DNA of 64,000 nt from Passalora sequoiae (taxonomy: Eukaryota > Ascomycota > Dothideomycetes > Mycosphaerellales > Mycosphaerellaceae): positions 124,001 through 188,000 of the forward strand of contig WSQC01000026.1 in NCBI GenBank assembly GCA_013248845.1, read 5' to 3'. Both the position numbers and the translations under genes were made by a program. Below, one piece after another: positions 34,631 to 45,900 of the stretch. The notes below the pieces were generated by a model, which saw nothing but the letters and a program-made list of their open reading frames with translations, was not told where the DNA came from and ran no database searches. Each line of letters begins with the position of its first letter. The first letter of the stretch is position 1.

Positions 34631-35165
34631 TTATGATTGAGCTTGCTGCATTTGGGATTGAAGTTGAAGAATCTATAATGGTCAGGTCAACAGGAGATCA
34701 CGGCGAGAATAGGAACGTCGCGAGGATGACCCTACCTCCATCTTCTTGCCTTCGCTCTTCTCTTGAAGGCCTTTGATGCTGCCTTCTATTCTCTTTCTGT
34801 AGAAAGGGTCAGCACAGCAAGGGAAACCCCAGCAGTAAACGAATGTTGAATGTTGCATACATTTCCTTCTCGATGAAGTCCAATCGGCCTTCGACGGTGC
34901 TCTTTGCTTCAGATGTATCTTGCTTTAATAGCACTGGTCCAACTAGTTTATAGATTGTCGCGTCATCATCGAGGCCGCTGAACTCCTTCTGCACACCCTT
35001 GTTCTCTTGCTGCTGTGACTCAAGCTTTTGACGTGCTGACACTAGGCCGCTCAACTCTGAAAGTGGCGTTAGTATGCATATTGGTAGATAGTGATTGATG
35101 TATTTACCTGTTTGTAGGCTCTGATATTCGTCTGAAAGACTGTTGATTCGTGCACGTTCTGCCAT
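34631..35165 (-). CDS. YKE2: Prefoldin subunit 6 (beta-type)
   Basis: Four exons, 35165-35108, 35056-34861, 34796-34736 and 34672-34631, give 118 residues. The order is an N-terminal coiled helix (NSLSDEYQSLQTELSGLV), the central beta-hairpin segment (DATIYKLVGPVLLKQDTSEA), and a C-terminal coiled helix (DFIEKEIKRIEGSIKGLQ) ending in LQLQSQMQQAQS. This matches beta-type prefoldin subunit 6 (Yke2/PFDN6), which with five partners delivers unfolded actin and tubulin to the CCT chaperonin in the cytosol. The last two exons are 61 and 42 nt and were placed by phase and by the conserved Gln-rich end. It is divergent from VPS4. Confidence 0.9.
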
Positions 35166-35538
35166 ATCTGTTCAAGTGGTGACGATGCAAAAAGCTCTAG
35201 GTAAAGAGCGAGAACTTCTTGCAGCAGATCCTTGATCGGGACTAAAAGGTTGCTGATGGGAAAGAGAAGGATACAACTTGGTCACGTGTTGACGCTCGGC
35301 CTTGTTGTCGGTTGCCCCACGCGAGATGCGCGGGCCGCAATGACGCTTGACGATCTCGAACAACAAATGCGACATGAACGTTGCGAGCTGCCTGATATAC
35401 TACGATCGAGCGATACTCATTGAAAAGACACACAATAGCTTCTGCGTAAATTCGTGACTCCGCAGCCCCGCCAGACCCCTCTCGAGGCTCCAGCGCGAAC
35501 ACCATCAGATCAAGGAATACCGTCTACAGCTGCCCAGC
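35166..35538. promoter_or_regulatory. Shared promoter region, YKE2 / VPS4
   Basis: 373 bp separate the two start codons. A GGTCACGTGTTG sequence with an E-box-like CACGTG lies near 35280; its use is unknown. Confidence 0.45.
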
Positions 35539-36891
35539 ATGTCGAATACCGACTTTCTGGGCCGCGCCATAGAGCAGGTGAAAAAGGCGATCGAGATGGA
35601 CACGGCGGGCGACTACGAAAAAGCATACCAACAGTACTATCAAGCACTCGAATTATTCATGCTGGCGCTCAAATGGGAGAAGAATGCCAAGTCAAAAGAA
35701 ATGATACGGTCAAAGGCCGGCGAGTACATGGAACGAGCTGAGAAGCTAAAGAACCACTTAGCAGAACAGGAAGGGAAACGGAAACCTGCCGCGATGGGCT
35801 CTAACGGCAAAGCATCGAACGGAGCAGGGAAGGGCGAAGAAGAGGAGGGCGATGCAGACACCAAGAAGCTGAGAGGAGCATTAGCAGGGGCGATCTTGAC
35901 CGATAAGCCCAACATCAAGTGGGAGGATGTGGCAGGTCTGGAGGGTGCGAAGGAAGCGCTGAAGGAGGCGGTGATATTGCCAATCAAGTTCCCACATCTG
36001 TTCACTGGAAAGAGACAACCGTGGAAGGGCATATTGCTATATGGGCCACCAGGAACGGGTAAATCATATCTGGCGAAAGCCGTGGCAACGGAAGCGAACA
36101 GCACATTCTTCAGCGTCAGCTCTTCAGATCTGGTGAGCAAGTGGATGGGAGAATCTGAACGGTGAGTGCATTAGTCATGTCCGTATGGTGCGCATTATGC
36201 TGATGGAATGCAACACAGCTTAGTCAAACAGCTCTTTAACCTCGCGCGAGAGAACAAACCATCGATTATCTTCATCGACGAGATTGATGCGCTTTGTGGA
36301 CCTCGAGGTGAAGGCGAATCTGAAGCGTCAAGACGTATCAAGACGGAACTGCTCGTGCAGATGGACGGTGTTGGTCGCGATTCAAAAGGCGTTCTGATCC
36401 TCGGTGCAACCAACATTCCCTGGCAACTTGACGCTGCGATACGAAGACGATTCCAACGACGAGTACACATTTCTCTACCCGATCAACCAGCGCGAATGAG
36501 GATGTTCGAGCTTGCGGTGGGTAATACCCCGTGCGAGCTAAAGGCAGACGACTTCAGAACGCTGGCGAAATACTCGGAAGGGTATTCAGGGAGCGACATC
36601 AGTATCGCCGTGCAGGACGCGCTCATGCAACCTGTGCGGAAGATCCAGACTGCGACACATTACAAAAAGGTGGAAGTTGATGGCGAGGAGAAGCTCACAC
36701 CTTGCTCGCCTGGGGATGATGGAGCAATGGAGATGAATTGGACACAAGTCGAGACAGAGCAACTGCTGGAACCTCCCTTGCAGGTGAAGGACTTCATCAA
36801 GGCCATCAAGGCTTCGAGGCCGACTGTTAGTGGAGAGGATTTGCACAGAAATGAGGAATGGACGAAAGAGTTTGGTAGTGAAGGCGCGTAA
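35539..36891 (+). CDS. VPS4: AAA ATPase Vps4 (ESCRT-III disassembly)
   Basis: Exons 35539-36161 and 36219-36891 (57-nt intron, GTGAGT donor) give 431 residues, normal for Vps4. An N-terminal MIT domain (about residues 3-75; AIEMDTAGDYEKAYQQYY) binds ESCRT-III tails. A polar linker follows, then the AAA module with Walker A GPPGTGKS (169-176), Walker B IIFIDE (224-229) and an arginine-finger region ending IRRRFQRRV. The beta domain and the C-terminal helix (FGSEG) that are specific to Vps4 are present, which separates it from katanin and spastin. The hexamer disassembles ESCRT-III filaments at endosomes, in cytokinesis and in membrane repair. Confidence 0.96.
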
Positions 36892-37993
36892 CATGGACAG
36901 TACTTCGGGCTTGGAGAAGATCAGAGAGACGATTTTGCAGCAAGGCGTTTGATTGCATGGCCGCCGGGCACGATTGCCGCGGCGTTACGACACGGGCGAT
37001 CTAGGTATATGACACGAATTCATGTCCGGGGCTGCCTCCTGGTCACCATTACGGCGCGAAGCCTTCTTCTGTGCTATCACGCTAAATGTTCGTGCGGTAC
37101 ATGCATGCTGATGGCTGACTGGCTGCCAAGGCACCGGGATTGATCCTTGCACTGCTTGTGTGGCATGCGAAGTGCGAAGTGCATACGGCAAGTAAAGATA
37201 GATACCTTGCACCCATCTACCACGGCTAAGGTACCTCCTTGCGCAGCTTAGGCCTCGACTACCACTTATCTATACCCATTGCCATTAACCCAACGATGCT
37301 TATCAAGGCGCAGGGCTTTGCGCAGTCATAATCTGCAACCGTCGCCGACTCTCAGCAAGCACAAAACTATCAACGTCAGCCGTCAGCAATTTAGCCAAGA
37401 GCTGGCCGTGTTACATGGCCCTGTGGCTGAGCTTGAAGCAAATCATCAAGACTCTGCGATACATGGCCAAAACATGGCAGCGCTACTATAGATCCCCACA
37501 GACCCCGTGCTACTGCGAGAAAACATACTACTTACCTCTTCCAACAAATACAGGATTAGCTCACGAAGATGGGTCAGTCCTGCGAGGCTTTCAGGCGCGA
37601 CAATGGAGCCCCCTGGGGACATCGGCATGAAAATTTCGATGGGAGGTAGGATCCCTGATATATGGAAGGAGATACGTGACTGATGGAAGGGTTTTGCACT
37701 AACTTACAAAAGTAAGGCATAACAGCGTGCAAGCGTGGAGCATGCGCACTAGGCCGAGATCAAGCACTCATGCCTACAGCTGCGCGCATATCGGCGCGCT
37801 ACCTCTAACGTACCACGCTTTGCTCGGACTTCTGTACGCAGCAGTGTATGCGCTGGTCGCTTGGTGTGGCACCTGGAATGATATACTGACAACGCACTTT
37901 TACACAGCGCTGCTGACGATGATGACACGAAACCGAGACCAGGCCACCAGAAAATCCAAGCCATTCCATTCCAATTCACTATATATATATACA
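36892..37993. other. Intergenic interval, 1.1 kb
   Basis: This lies between the 3' ends of VPS4 and the small coiled protein. The frames present are short and low in protein-like character. A TA-rich run occurs at about 37981-37990. Nothing else is supported. Confidence 0.5.
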
Positions 37994-38340
37994 CTACCAA
38001 GAAAATCGCCATATCATCCAAGACCGCTCCCACAAGTTCCTCCGATCAATCGCTTCCCTCTCAATTCCCGCCATCATCATCGTCAGCCACTCGACTTACC
38101 TTCACTCTCCGCATGCCTAGCCATCACAAACTCACAGTGCTTACGGGACTTGGCCGCAAAAGTCTCGTCACTGATACGGTAGAGATCAAATTGCGCTTCG
38201 AGCTGTCTGATACGTTCAGCGGCTTGCATGGAGCGAGAGGTCCGCGTTGTGCGGATCGTTACCTTGGGAGGCGAATGCTCTGGGGTAGGGGAGGGGGAGG
38301 GGGAGGGGGAGAAGGATTGTGCAGAGTTGGTGGTAGACAT
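37994..38340 (-). CDS. Small basic coiled protein, unknown function
   Basis: Exon 1 (38340-38100) ends at a GTAAGT donor. The best second exon is 38052-37994 (AAG acceptor, branch CTGAC), giving 99 residues that end in tryptophan-rich IDRRNLWERSWMIW. The N-terminus is a Ser-Pro repeat (SPSPSPSPTP), then basic TIRTTRTSRS, then an amphipathic helix AAERIRQLEAQFDLYRISDE and a charged CEFVMARHAESE segment. The open frame, the good donor and the heptad-like helix support a real gene. The acceptor choice is less certain because two other AG sites are close. No family is recognised. Confidence 0.5.
38282..38310. repeat. G-rich hexamer tract, G-quadruplex type
   Basis: The plus strand carries four or more runs of four or five G separated by single A or T bases. 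It satisfies a simple G-quadruplex pattern. On the minus strand it encodes the Ser-Pro repeat of the small coiled protein, so coding and structural explanations coincide. Confidence 0.7.
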
Positions 38341-40005
38341 GGTGTGTTAGTGTTAGTGTTTGTGGTTGGGTTGGGTTGTAAGGGTTCTGGTTTGGTTTGA
38401 AGTTTGGCTTGCGGTTTGTATGTGGTGTGGTGTAGTGTGGGATGTATGAGAGAAGAAGAATCTGGGAGAGGGAAAGCTTTTCGAGCTTCAGGAGGAAGAG
38501 AATTTCTTCGTATATTTGGATTTGAGGATGGCGAATCAGGCTGAGTGCATCGTGTGAGTAGGTAGCTTTGGAGAGCTCTAGTATGGGACGGGTGTTTCGA
38601 TGGCGTGACCCGGCAGACTGGTTTCGTCTTGGCGGGGCGCACAGGTTGCACTGTATGCATTCGCCTGCTTGACGGCCTTTGGGTGTCTGGTCCACAACGC
38701 GACGTGTCCTTCCTCGTGGTATTCGTTATACCATGGGATGCGTTAGCCATGCGAGTGTGCGTATATCATGCTCGAAGTCTGATTCTGTCGTGTCTTGCTT
38801 ACTCGATGCGACGCGGCGGCAGTAATACATTATGTAGGCCAGTCGTGGAGATCAGGTCATATCGCATCTGCTATGGATTGGAGCTCTTCACTGAGGTGGC
38901 AGCCTTATTACAGCAGCGAGGCGCCAGTCGCTTCCATTTTCGACAAGGACGGCAAGCACCTCTAGCAACATCCATTTCCTCCTAAATGGCGCTGTTGACT
39001 CCGTGTTGGAATCCGCGTCTGTCATCGGCAGCAGTAGGAGACGAAGAAAGAACAGATCATGTGCGGACTTTCTTGTCCATAAACTAGGATGGTTCTCGGA
39101 GCCTGGTCAAACTATTGGATTATCACAAGCCCATAGGCGAACGAGCATGAGGCACACCGGCTACGAAGGATGTCATTGAGAGAAGTGGACGATAATGATA
39201 ATGTTGAGGGAAGTAGACATGAAGATGAAGACAACGAAGTTTGAACAAAAGACTGAGGGCGGGTCCATGAGCTCAGGGCTGTGATTGGCCCTGCCGAGCA
39301 TGAGATACACGTGGGTGTCTCTTCATGCGTAGCTATCAGCATCAAATCTGGTCGACTAATGAAGTCGTTGTTTAGCTATCTATTGGTGACTATCCCTTTG
39401 GTATTGGTCCAGCAGTTGTCGAGATAGTGTTGCGAATGCTTGGAGCATGTTCCGCTCGCTGCATACAAAGGATACTTCCAGTCGTTCAGGCGCCGGAGTG
39501 TAGAATGCTTTATCGAAATGGTGGAACAACGCGTGGACAAAGCCGGACACAAAAAGCTACTCGCTGATGCATACTGCGATATCCATACAAGCTCCCGATC
39601 TAGATTCGGTCATGGTTCGTGTTCACGGGTCAATCCCATGACTTTTCTTCGCATCTGGACCCAAACACTAGATGCCTGAGGCTGGAATATGAGGTCTCAC
39701 AAGCTCTAAATTGAAGCTCAACAAGGGCTCAGTAGGCTCACAGACCATCGAGAACTAATAGGCCCGTCAGAATCCAGTGGTATGGCCTGGCCTCGAAGGC
39801 TGGCCTTGTCTCCTTACTATAGAATACACCGTTTGAACATTCCTGTGCCATATAAGACCCCGTCTCGAGGCCATTGATGTACCGAGGAGGTGACGACATC
39901 GTAGGTGATCAAAGTCAACATTGAACTTCTCCAGCGAGCTTCATCCTGTGTAAACGACCTGTACCACTCTCACCATCAATCCATCGCCCCTCCTCGCACC
40001 CCAAA
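38341..40005. other. Intergenic interval, 1.7 kb
   Basis: It should contain the promoter of the small coiled protein and, near 39.9 kb, that of SDHAF3. Minus-strand frames at 38216-38750 are continuations through the Thr/Pro-rich antisense of low-complexity DNA. No supported gene was found. Confidence 0.5.
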
Positions 40006-40449
40006 ATGCGTCCCACCCACATCCTCCGCGCCATCCCCTCCTCAATAGGTACCCAATCCTCTGGCCTCAAACCAGTTCCCCCAGCTCTCCTCCCCCCAAT
40101 CCCCCTCTACCGCCGCATCCTCCGCTGCCACCGTAAACACCTCCCAAAAGAAATGCGCCTCCTCGGCGACGAATACGTCAAAGCCGAATTCCGCGCCCAC
40201 CGCAACGTCGATAATCCGGTACATATTGTGGGATTTTTGTCCGAGTGGCAGAGCTATGCGCAGCAGATCGAGGGGGAGTCGTGGAGGGGAGAGAAGATGG
40301 ATAAGGGGAAGGTGGATAAGATGAGTGATCAGCAGGTTGGGCAGATGTATGAGTTGATGATGCAGATTAGGGAGAGTGAGTTGGAGGGGGAGAGTGGTGA
40401 GGATTATAAGGCGCATCATCCGCCGAGTCCGCCTGAGAAGGAGGGATGA
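40006..40449 (+). CDS. SDH7: Succinate dehydrogenase assembly factor 3 (Acn9/Sdh7)
   Basis: A single exon of 147 residues. After a short presequence (MRPTHILRAIPSSIG) comes the LYR-type core PLYRRILRCHRKHLPKEMRL, followed by LGDEYVKAEFRAHRNVDNP and HIVGFLSEWQSYAQQI. These are the conserved blocks of the SDHAF3/Acn9 family. The family works in the mitochondrial matrix to protect and help insert the iron-sulfur subunit of complex II. The last 60 residues are an acidic, Gly/Glu/Lys-rich tail (EKMDKGKVDKMSDQQ) without a match that I know. Codon bias shifts sharply after residue 70, from C-rich to G-rich third positions. Confidence 0.93.
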   Translation: MRPTHILRAIPSSIGTQSSGLKPVPPALLPPIPLYRRILRCHRKHLPKEMRLLGDEYVKAEFRAHRNVDNPVHIVGFLSEWQSYAQQIEGESWRGEKMDKGKVDKMSDQQVGQMYELMMQIRESELEGESGEDYKAHHPPSPPEKEG

Positions 40450-40675
40450 TGGATGATGTTTGCGGTGGTCGACTGTGTGGAGCAAGCAGACAGGCAGGCA
40501 GGCGGGATGTGTGCATGTCACGGAGTGGTGTGAGGAAGGCACGCGACTCGAGTCAATGGATACACCTTTCGTGCTCGTCGCTGCCGATACTTCATCATTG
40601 GATATCACTGTCGAACATCAAACCCCACTGGCAGTAACCATTGTACGGCATTGGAGGAATTGTGTGTATGAGAGA

Positions 40676-41061
40676 ATGTGTCGAACAAACTACTACCGCT
40701 CCTACGACTGCGGGCACGAATGGTACGCAACGCGATGTGACGCGCAACTCCAATCATCAGAAAGCACCCAACTAAAATCACCAGGTTCGAACTCCACCAC
40801 CCCTGTGGCCCAGGCATGAACCTCCTCTCCTGCCCAGACTTCAGCGAAACCCAACCCTTCGGACCAATCTCCAGACCACGCAGGTCAAAACGCGCATACT
40901 TTCTGTGTCCGCGCTGCGAACGAAGAGGCTATGATATGCGATGTCAGCGGATGATGATTACAAAACGGGATGGGTGGAAGGTTGGATTGGGACCGGGGAG
41001 GGGAGATGCTGGTCTTGATGTGTATCCGCATGGTGCAGTGGGGTGTTGTGTGGTGATGTGA
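40676..41061 (+). CDS. Small Cys-rich protein, possible zinc-binding
   Basis: Exon 1 is 40676-40736 and exon 2 is 40814-41061 (77-nt intron, GTGACG donor, CAG acceptor), giving 102 residues. The sequence starts MCRTNYYRSYDCGHEWY and, across the join, continues RCMNLLSCPDF. Later come YFLCPRCERRGYDMRCQ and a tail with VGCCVVM. Ten cysteines and one His in Cys-x9-Cys-x-His and CPxC patterns look like metal binding, perhaps a zinc ribbon, and there is no signal peptide. The gene model rests on open frames, phase and cysteine spacing. The donor is not the strongest form. Its start lies 226 bp downstream of the SDHAF3 stop, on the same strand. Confidence 0.5.
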
Positions 41062-41980
41062 GGGGATGTTGGGCATGTGGTTGATACCATTGACGGGGGA
41101 AACGATGATTTGATGGCAGGTGTGGATGCGGATGTGGTGGCGTGCATTGTGGCAGTTGTGCAGTCGGGATATATTGTCGGATCATGTATATGCTCATGAG
41201 TCGGCGAAACTATTGCAAATGTGCGAAAGAAGATACCGTTTCGATGCCCCCAACCCGCCGAGACTACCGCAGTCTTCAGTATCCAATATGTATGAGAACG
41301 ATCTACGATCCCCAGGAGACTCGGACCGAGAGCCGAGCAGCCGAGCAATGTGCACGATGCCGCGTCGCAGCTGGACCTGATACCGAAAACAGACATGATA
41401 CCTTACCATCTCCTCCCTTCCACGACCTATCTACGATCTGCTCCGTTCTCCAAACTCCGAAATTGGAGAGAACAAAAAAAAGAGAAGAATCCTCCTCCCG
41501 ATGCAGCTTCTGGGTTGTCCGAATCATGTCGCTCAAGATAGATAGAGGCGGATATACCTTCTCGACCGCTGCTACTTTACGAGCCCATTTACAGAACCCA
41601 TTTATACGAGCGTCTTCTCTGATTAAGCAAGATATTGCCGCAGGATGATGTGAGTTTGATTGATCAAAGAAAGGCAACTGGAGGGGAGGTGGTAGTAGTA
41701 TGAGTTGGAACGGGCATGATTGGAGAGGATGTTTCGTTGGAGGGTGCGGGTGTGACTGACTGAATTTGAGCTTCGAGCTTGAAGGAGGAGTAGGAGTGGT
41801 ACAGATGTTTTGAAAGATATGATCTAACTACTGTGCTGCTTATGAGCTGGATTATCTGCGAGGTAGAGCTGCATTTCAAGTAAAATAGTTCTTGTTGGTC
41901 GGGAAAATGTCTGAAGATAAAGAGTCGATACTGCGAATACCGATTTCAACTTTCGAACGAGATACTATCCACGCGCAAAA
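41062..41980. other. Intergenic interval, 0.9 kb
   Basis: Frames on both strands overlap in low-complexity CA/TG-rich sequence. No gene is supported. The last 100 bp should be the 5' region of the PPxY/His-rich gene. Confidence 0.5.
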
Positions 41981-42934
41981 ATGTCAGCCCAAGGTCTACC
42001 GGCCACACTCACCGATCCAAGAGATCACGACGATCCTCCTCCAGCTTATGACACTCTACAACCTCTTGCCGACCATGCCGTCGGAATCAACGCCGCAGAA
42101 GAATCCGCCAGAGCAAGCGCCATAGAAAGCTTGAGAAGACCAAGAGGACCTCTCACATCCCGAACCATCGCAACAACAGCAACACCAGAACCCATCGACT
42201 TTGCCATCGGGACCACAACAGTCGTCGTTTACCCGCCGTCTGAATCCGACGACGAATCCGACGATTCCCTCCCCGAATCCCAATCCCAAGACTACCACCA
42301 CCACCACCACCACCTCTACCATAACCATAACCATACCCATCACCACAACCACAACTACCCCACCCCCTCAACCCTCTCCCTCCCCTCCCCCTCCCCGCAC
42401 CTAACCTACAACACCACCTCCACCCCGCTCCCAACCCTCTACACCTCCTCCGCCCACCTAATCCACCACGCCCTCTCCTGCCTCAACCCACACCACCTCT
42501 TCGTCATAACCGAAACTCTGCTATGTCCAGAGCTGCGTTTCGCTATTGAGGATATGAGGTTGGATATTGTGGATTATGTGTTGGGGCAGATGTGGCGGGG
42601 AGGGGCCACTTCTTCTTATTCTGCTTCCGCGGAGGATGAAGATGCGCACCAACCCAGCTCGGGCTCGAATGATACACCGCCGGCAATGTTAGTAACGACC
42701 ATGACAACCATAGCAGCCCTCCGCTACATCCGCCACATCCGAGCGGTGTGGGAGTTGCGGAGGCGAGGGTTGGGGAATCCGTACGAGGGGGAGGAGTATA
42801 GGGATTTGATGTCGGGGAATGGGGCGAGGAGGTTTCGGGCTTGGAGGGGGGTTTGTTTGAGGAGGGATGGGGGTGGGGGTGGGAGGGGGATGCGGGAGGA
42901 AGGGGAGGAGGGGGAGGAGGAGGGGTGGATGTGA
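41981..42934 (+). CDS. PPxY-containing His-rich protein, unknown function
   Basis: A single open frame of 317 residues. Near the N-terminus DDPPPAYDTLQ holds a PPxY motif, known to bind WW domains such as those of Rsp5/Nedd4 ubiquitin ligases. An acidic Ser/Asp stretch (PPSESDDESDDS) follows, then a run of His/Asn/Tyr (HHHHHHLYHNHNHTHHHNHN). A helical part (HLFVITETLLCPELRFAIED) comes next, then IAALRYIRHIRAVWELRRRG. The last 40 residues are Gly/Arg/Glu low-complexity from G-rich DNA. The helical parts with DMRLDIVDYVLGQMW look real. The His run may bind metal. No family is recognised, and the true C-terminus could differ. Confidence 0.6.
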   Translation: MSAQGLPATLTDPRDHDDPPPAYDTLQPLADHAVGINAAEESARASAIESLRRPRGPLTSRTIATTATPEPIDFAIGTTTVVVYPPSESDDESDDSLPESQSQDYHHHHHHLYHNHNHTHHHNHNYPTPSTLSLPSPSPHLTYNTTSTPLPTLYTSSAHLIHHALSCLNPHHLFVITETLLCPELRFAIEDMRLDIVDYVLGQMWRGGATSSYSASAEDEDAHQPSSGSNDTPPAMLVTTMTTIAALRYIRHIRAVWELRRRGLGNPYEGEEYRDLMSGNGARRFRAWRGVCLRRDGGGGGRGMREEGEEGEEEGWM

Positions 42935-45900
42935 ATGGGAGTGGGAGTGGGAGTGTGATGGTGGGGTGGTATGGGTGATTAATCATATGCTTTTTTATTA
43001 TTTGGGCCGTGCCTTGGGACGCGTTGTGGGTTTGATGGTTATGGGGGTTTCTGCTCGTTGCTGGTCTTGTAAGCGTTGTATGTTAGGTGATTACGGCGTT
43101 TTCTGCTCGTTGCTGGTTTTGTTGCGGAGGTGCTTCTATCCTATTTCGACCGTGGTAGTGCAGCCCGTCAACGATAAGAAGGCAGGTCAGGACTTCAAAG
43201 CGCTCCTGGAACGTGGCAAATGCAAAACCTGTTCCCGCCGCTCGTGTTATTTCGACATGCTTAGCAAGTATATTGGCAAAGCAAACTTACAATCCGCAGT
43301 CATGAGCGATCATGTCGAGGAAATGTACCGGATACTTCACTTTTTCTCCGAATGTCTGGTTACGCAGCTTCTGGTTGCGCAAGTAACACAAAGACTTACG
43401 GCTGAACCTTGTAGCGAGAATCCTCGCTGGTGCGGCAGCTCGATGGGACTCGCAACACGAGATATGCATCTCAGATCTTACTTGGTAGTGCTCGTGGTTT
43501 GACGACGACTGTATGCGCAGGCTGGGTGTTTACACCGAAAATCCTGTAGTCGCAAGGACTGTGTTTTGTAGTGGCAAGGACTGTATTTGTAGTCGCAAGG
43601 ACTGTATTTGTAGTCGCAAGGACTGTATTTGTAGTCGCAAGGACTGTATTTGTCGTCGCAAACAATGTATCAGGACGCAGGAATAGTACGCAAAGAACTC
43701 CGATGGTGGCGCCTCGCTCATCAGCTCCCTCGATGGAGCTGACGCAAGCTCATCGCAGCATGGTAATACGCAATTCAGTGTATTCCGATGTACTGAGGAA
43801 ATAGATATATTCCCAGCCAATCGCTAAATTTCACTCCTCTACCTACCAAAGTGACAGCACAAGTACATATACTTCGACGGCGGCTGTTGCAAATGAAAGA
43901 ACAGCCATGGTGATCAGATGCGCGCTCCCGTCATAGCCGCTAGTGCAGAGTCCAGAGGTGGACATGTGTTCGATGCAGGACGTGAAGTCGATCTATGGTT
44001 TTGCTAGATCGCGAACGAGATGGTCGGCTACGTGGTAAGTGTATGCAGTCTTATTGTATTGTGGAGAAGCATGAAAGATCGTCCTCGCAACGAGAGCCAA
44101 TTTTTGATGCACGTGTCAGGGTTGGGACGTGATGATATCAAGGCGACGGGATGGCATCTCTTGACTATCGTGATCTGTGTTGTTATCAACACGAGGGATG
44201 CAGACAGTCGGTGCTTGTGTTTGGATCTGCGACTTGCCTTATGACGATTGCGGGAAATCTACGCAACATCGTTGACATTACAGCGACCTAGTGCGTTGTC
44301 AGTGCCTGGCGTTATCGATGGTTATGCCTGCCAGATGATGTGGTGATTTGCTATGACGGTCCTCTGGTGTGATGCGTTCACCATGGACATTCGCTTAATA
44401 CGAGGATCAGCTTACTCACGTATCCAGAAGGCTGTCGCCTGCACATGGGTCAGACGTGGTTGTACCACATAACCAGGGAATCGGTAATGATCTTCGTCTA
44501 GTCTATGGTCGAGATTCGAGAAAAAAAATATCAGCGATCGTAGCGTTGTGGTTAGCTGCATGACGGGTCCCATCAGTGGATCGGTTCCATGACCCCAGAT
44601 TGCTAGACAAGGCTCGCGAATGGCATCACATGAACGACATCAGACGGGCTGGGTCGAAGTGCGATGATGCACTTCTTAGTTGGGAGCGAAGCTGTACGAA
44701 GGTATGATCTTTCTTGGCGCAGGACATTTTTTTTTCTTTTCGGTGATTGATGATCTGTCGGCCTCTCACTAGTGCGTCTCTCGCGCTACCCGTTGGCACT
44801 TTGACCGCCGGCAGGAGGCAGTCGTTCGCGCGTGGCACTGCCCACGTTTTCGGCCACATTGCCTCTTTGTCTTTCGCCCTGACATGTCATCATTTACTGG
44901 TATGCAGAAGTTCCGCGCCAGACGCCGCCAGTAGGTTCCCTCCCAGCGCCCCTCGTGGCTCGTCCCTTTCAACAAAGCATAAAAGGTAAGCGTAGCGCAG
45001 CCCAACGCACGGATGGTAGATGGCGGTTCGCGAAGGGCGTCGTGAACTGTGAGGCACTGAGGAAAACTCTAGATCTGCCGTTAGTGTCCTTCGCTAATGC
45101 ACGTCCACGGCTACTCCCTCGCCCCAGTGTTTCTGTCTCCATAAACAACGTGCGAGAATGCTCTCACACCATTGGCGCTTCGAACCTCACCTCTGCTCCA
45201 TTCATGTTTGCCTCGACGGCCAGCCCCAAAATGACCCTTCCTACCACCACCAACGAGGAAACAGCACCGCCTTTTCGACCTGCATCTGTCTGCATCCTCA
45301 CATACCACGGTAGCAGTACATGCACACAACAAAGGCCCCACTGCCTATTCGAGGTACCTCGCGTGTCAATCGTACAGTGATTCACCCAGCTGGCGGTCGG
45401 GCGTACAGGGCGGTGGTGCGGGTGACGGGTGTGTGCGATGTTGGTGCGATGTTGGAGAGACGGTGAAACACGAGGCAGCCGATATGGGGAGGAGACAGAC
45501 AGGTGGTCGTGCAAGGATGGCTTAGGCTAAGTAAGCACAATTATAGAAATGGACCAGGATCGACACGCGACAAGGAAACTTTTTGGATGCAACGCCCAAC
45601 TGATATGATGTGGACAGGTGGTGAAGACGAATGGGATGCCACACACAGAGGTGCGCGCAACACACGGCACATATTGGCTTGGCTGCGGTGGGTAGCTGGA
45701 TGCGATGCTTTCCCCATCCCATGACATGACCGGCTTTCAGCTGACAACCTACATGTACTGTTGTCGATGATTGACGAGGCTGTACATGATCGATGAGTCT
45801 TGATGGTGGTATCGCCTTGTCTAGGCCGTAGGCATGTCGTGAGACAAATCAAGGGCTGTGCTGAATTGAACCGATCCGACGTGAAACAGAATGACCCTGC

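Noticed and set aside
42056..42434. Val/Met/Gly-rich minus-strand frames
   Set aside because: Antisense to the His-rich run (CAC/CAT repeats) of the 41981-42934 gene.
43571..43804. Repeated ARTVFVV peptide in a plus-strand frame
   Set aside because: Produced by the 21-bp minisatellite, whose unit length is a multiple of three; not evidence of a protein repeat.
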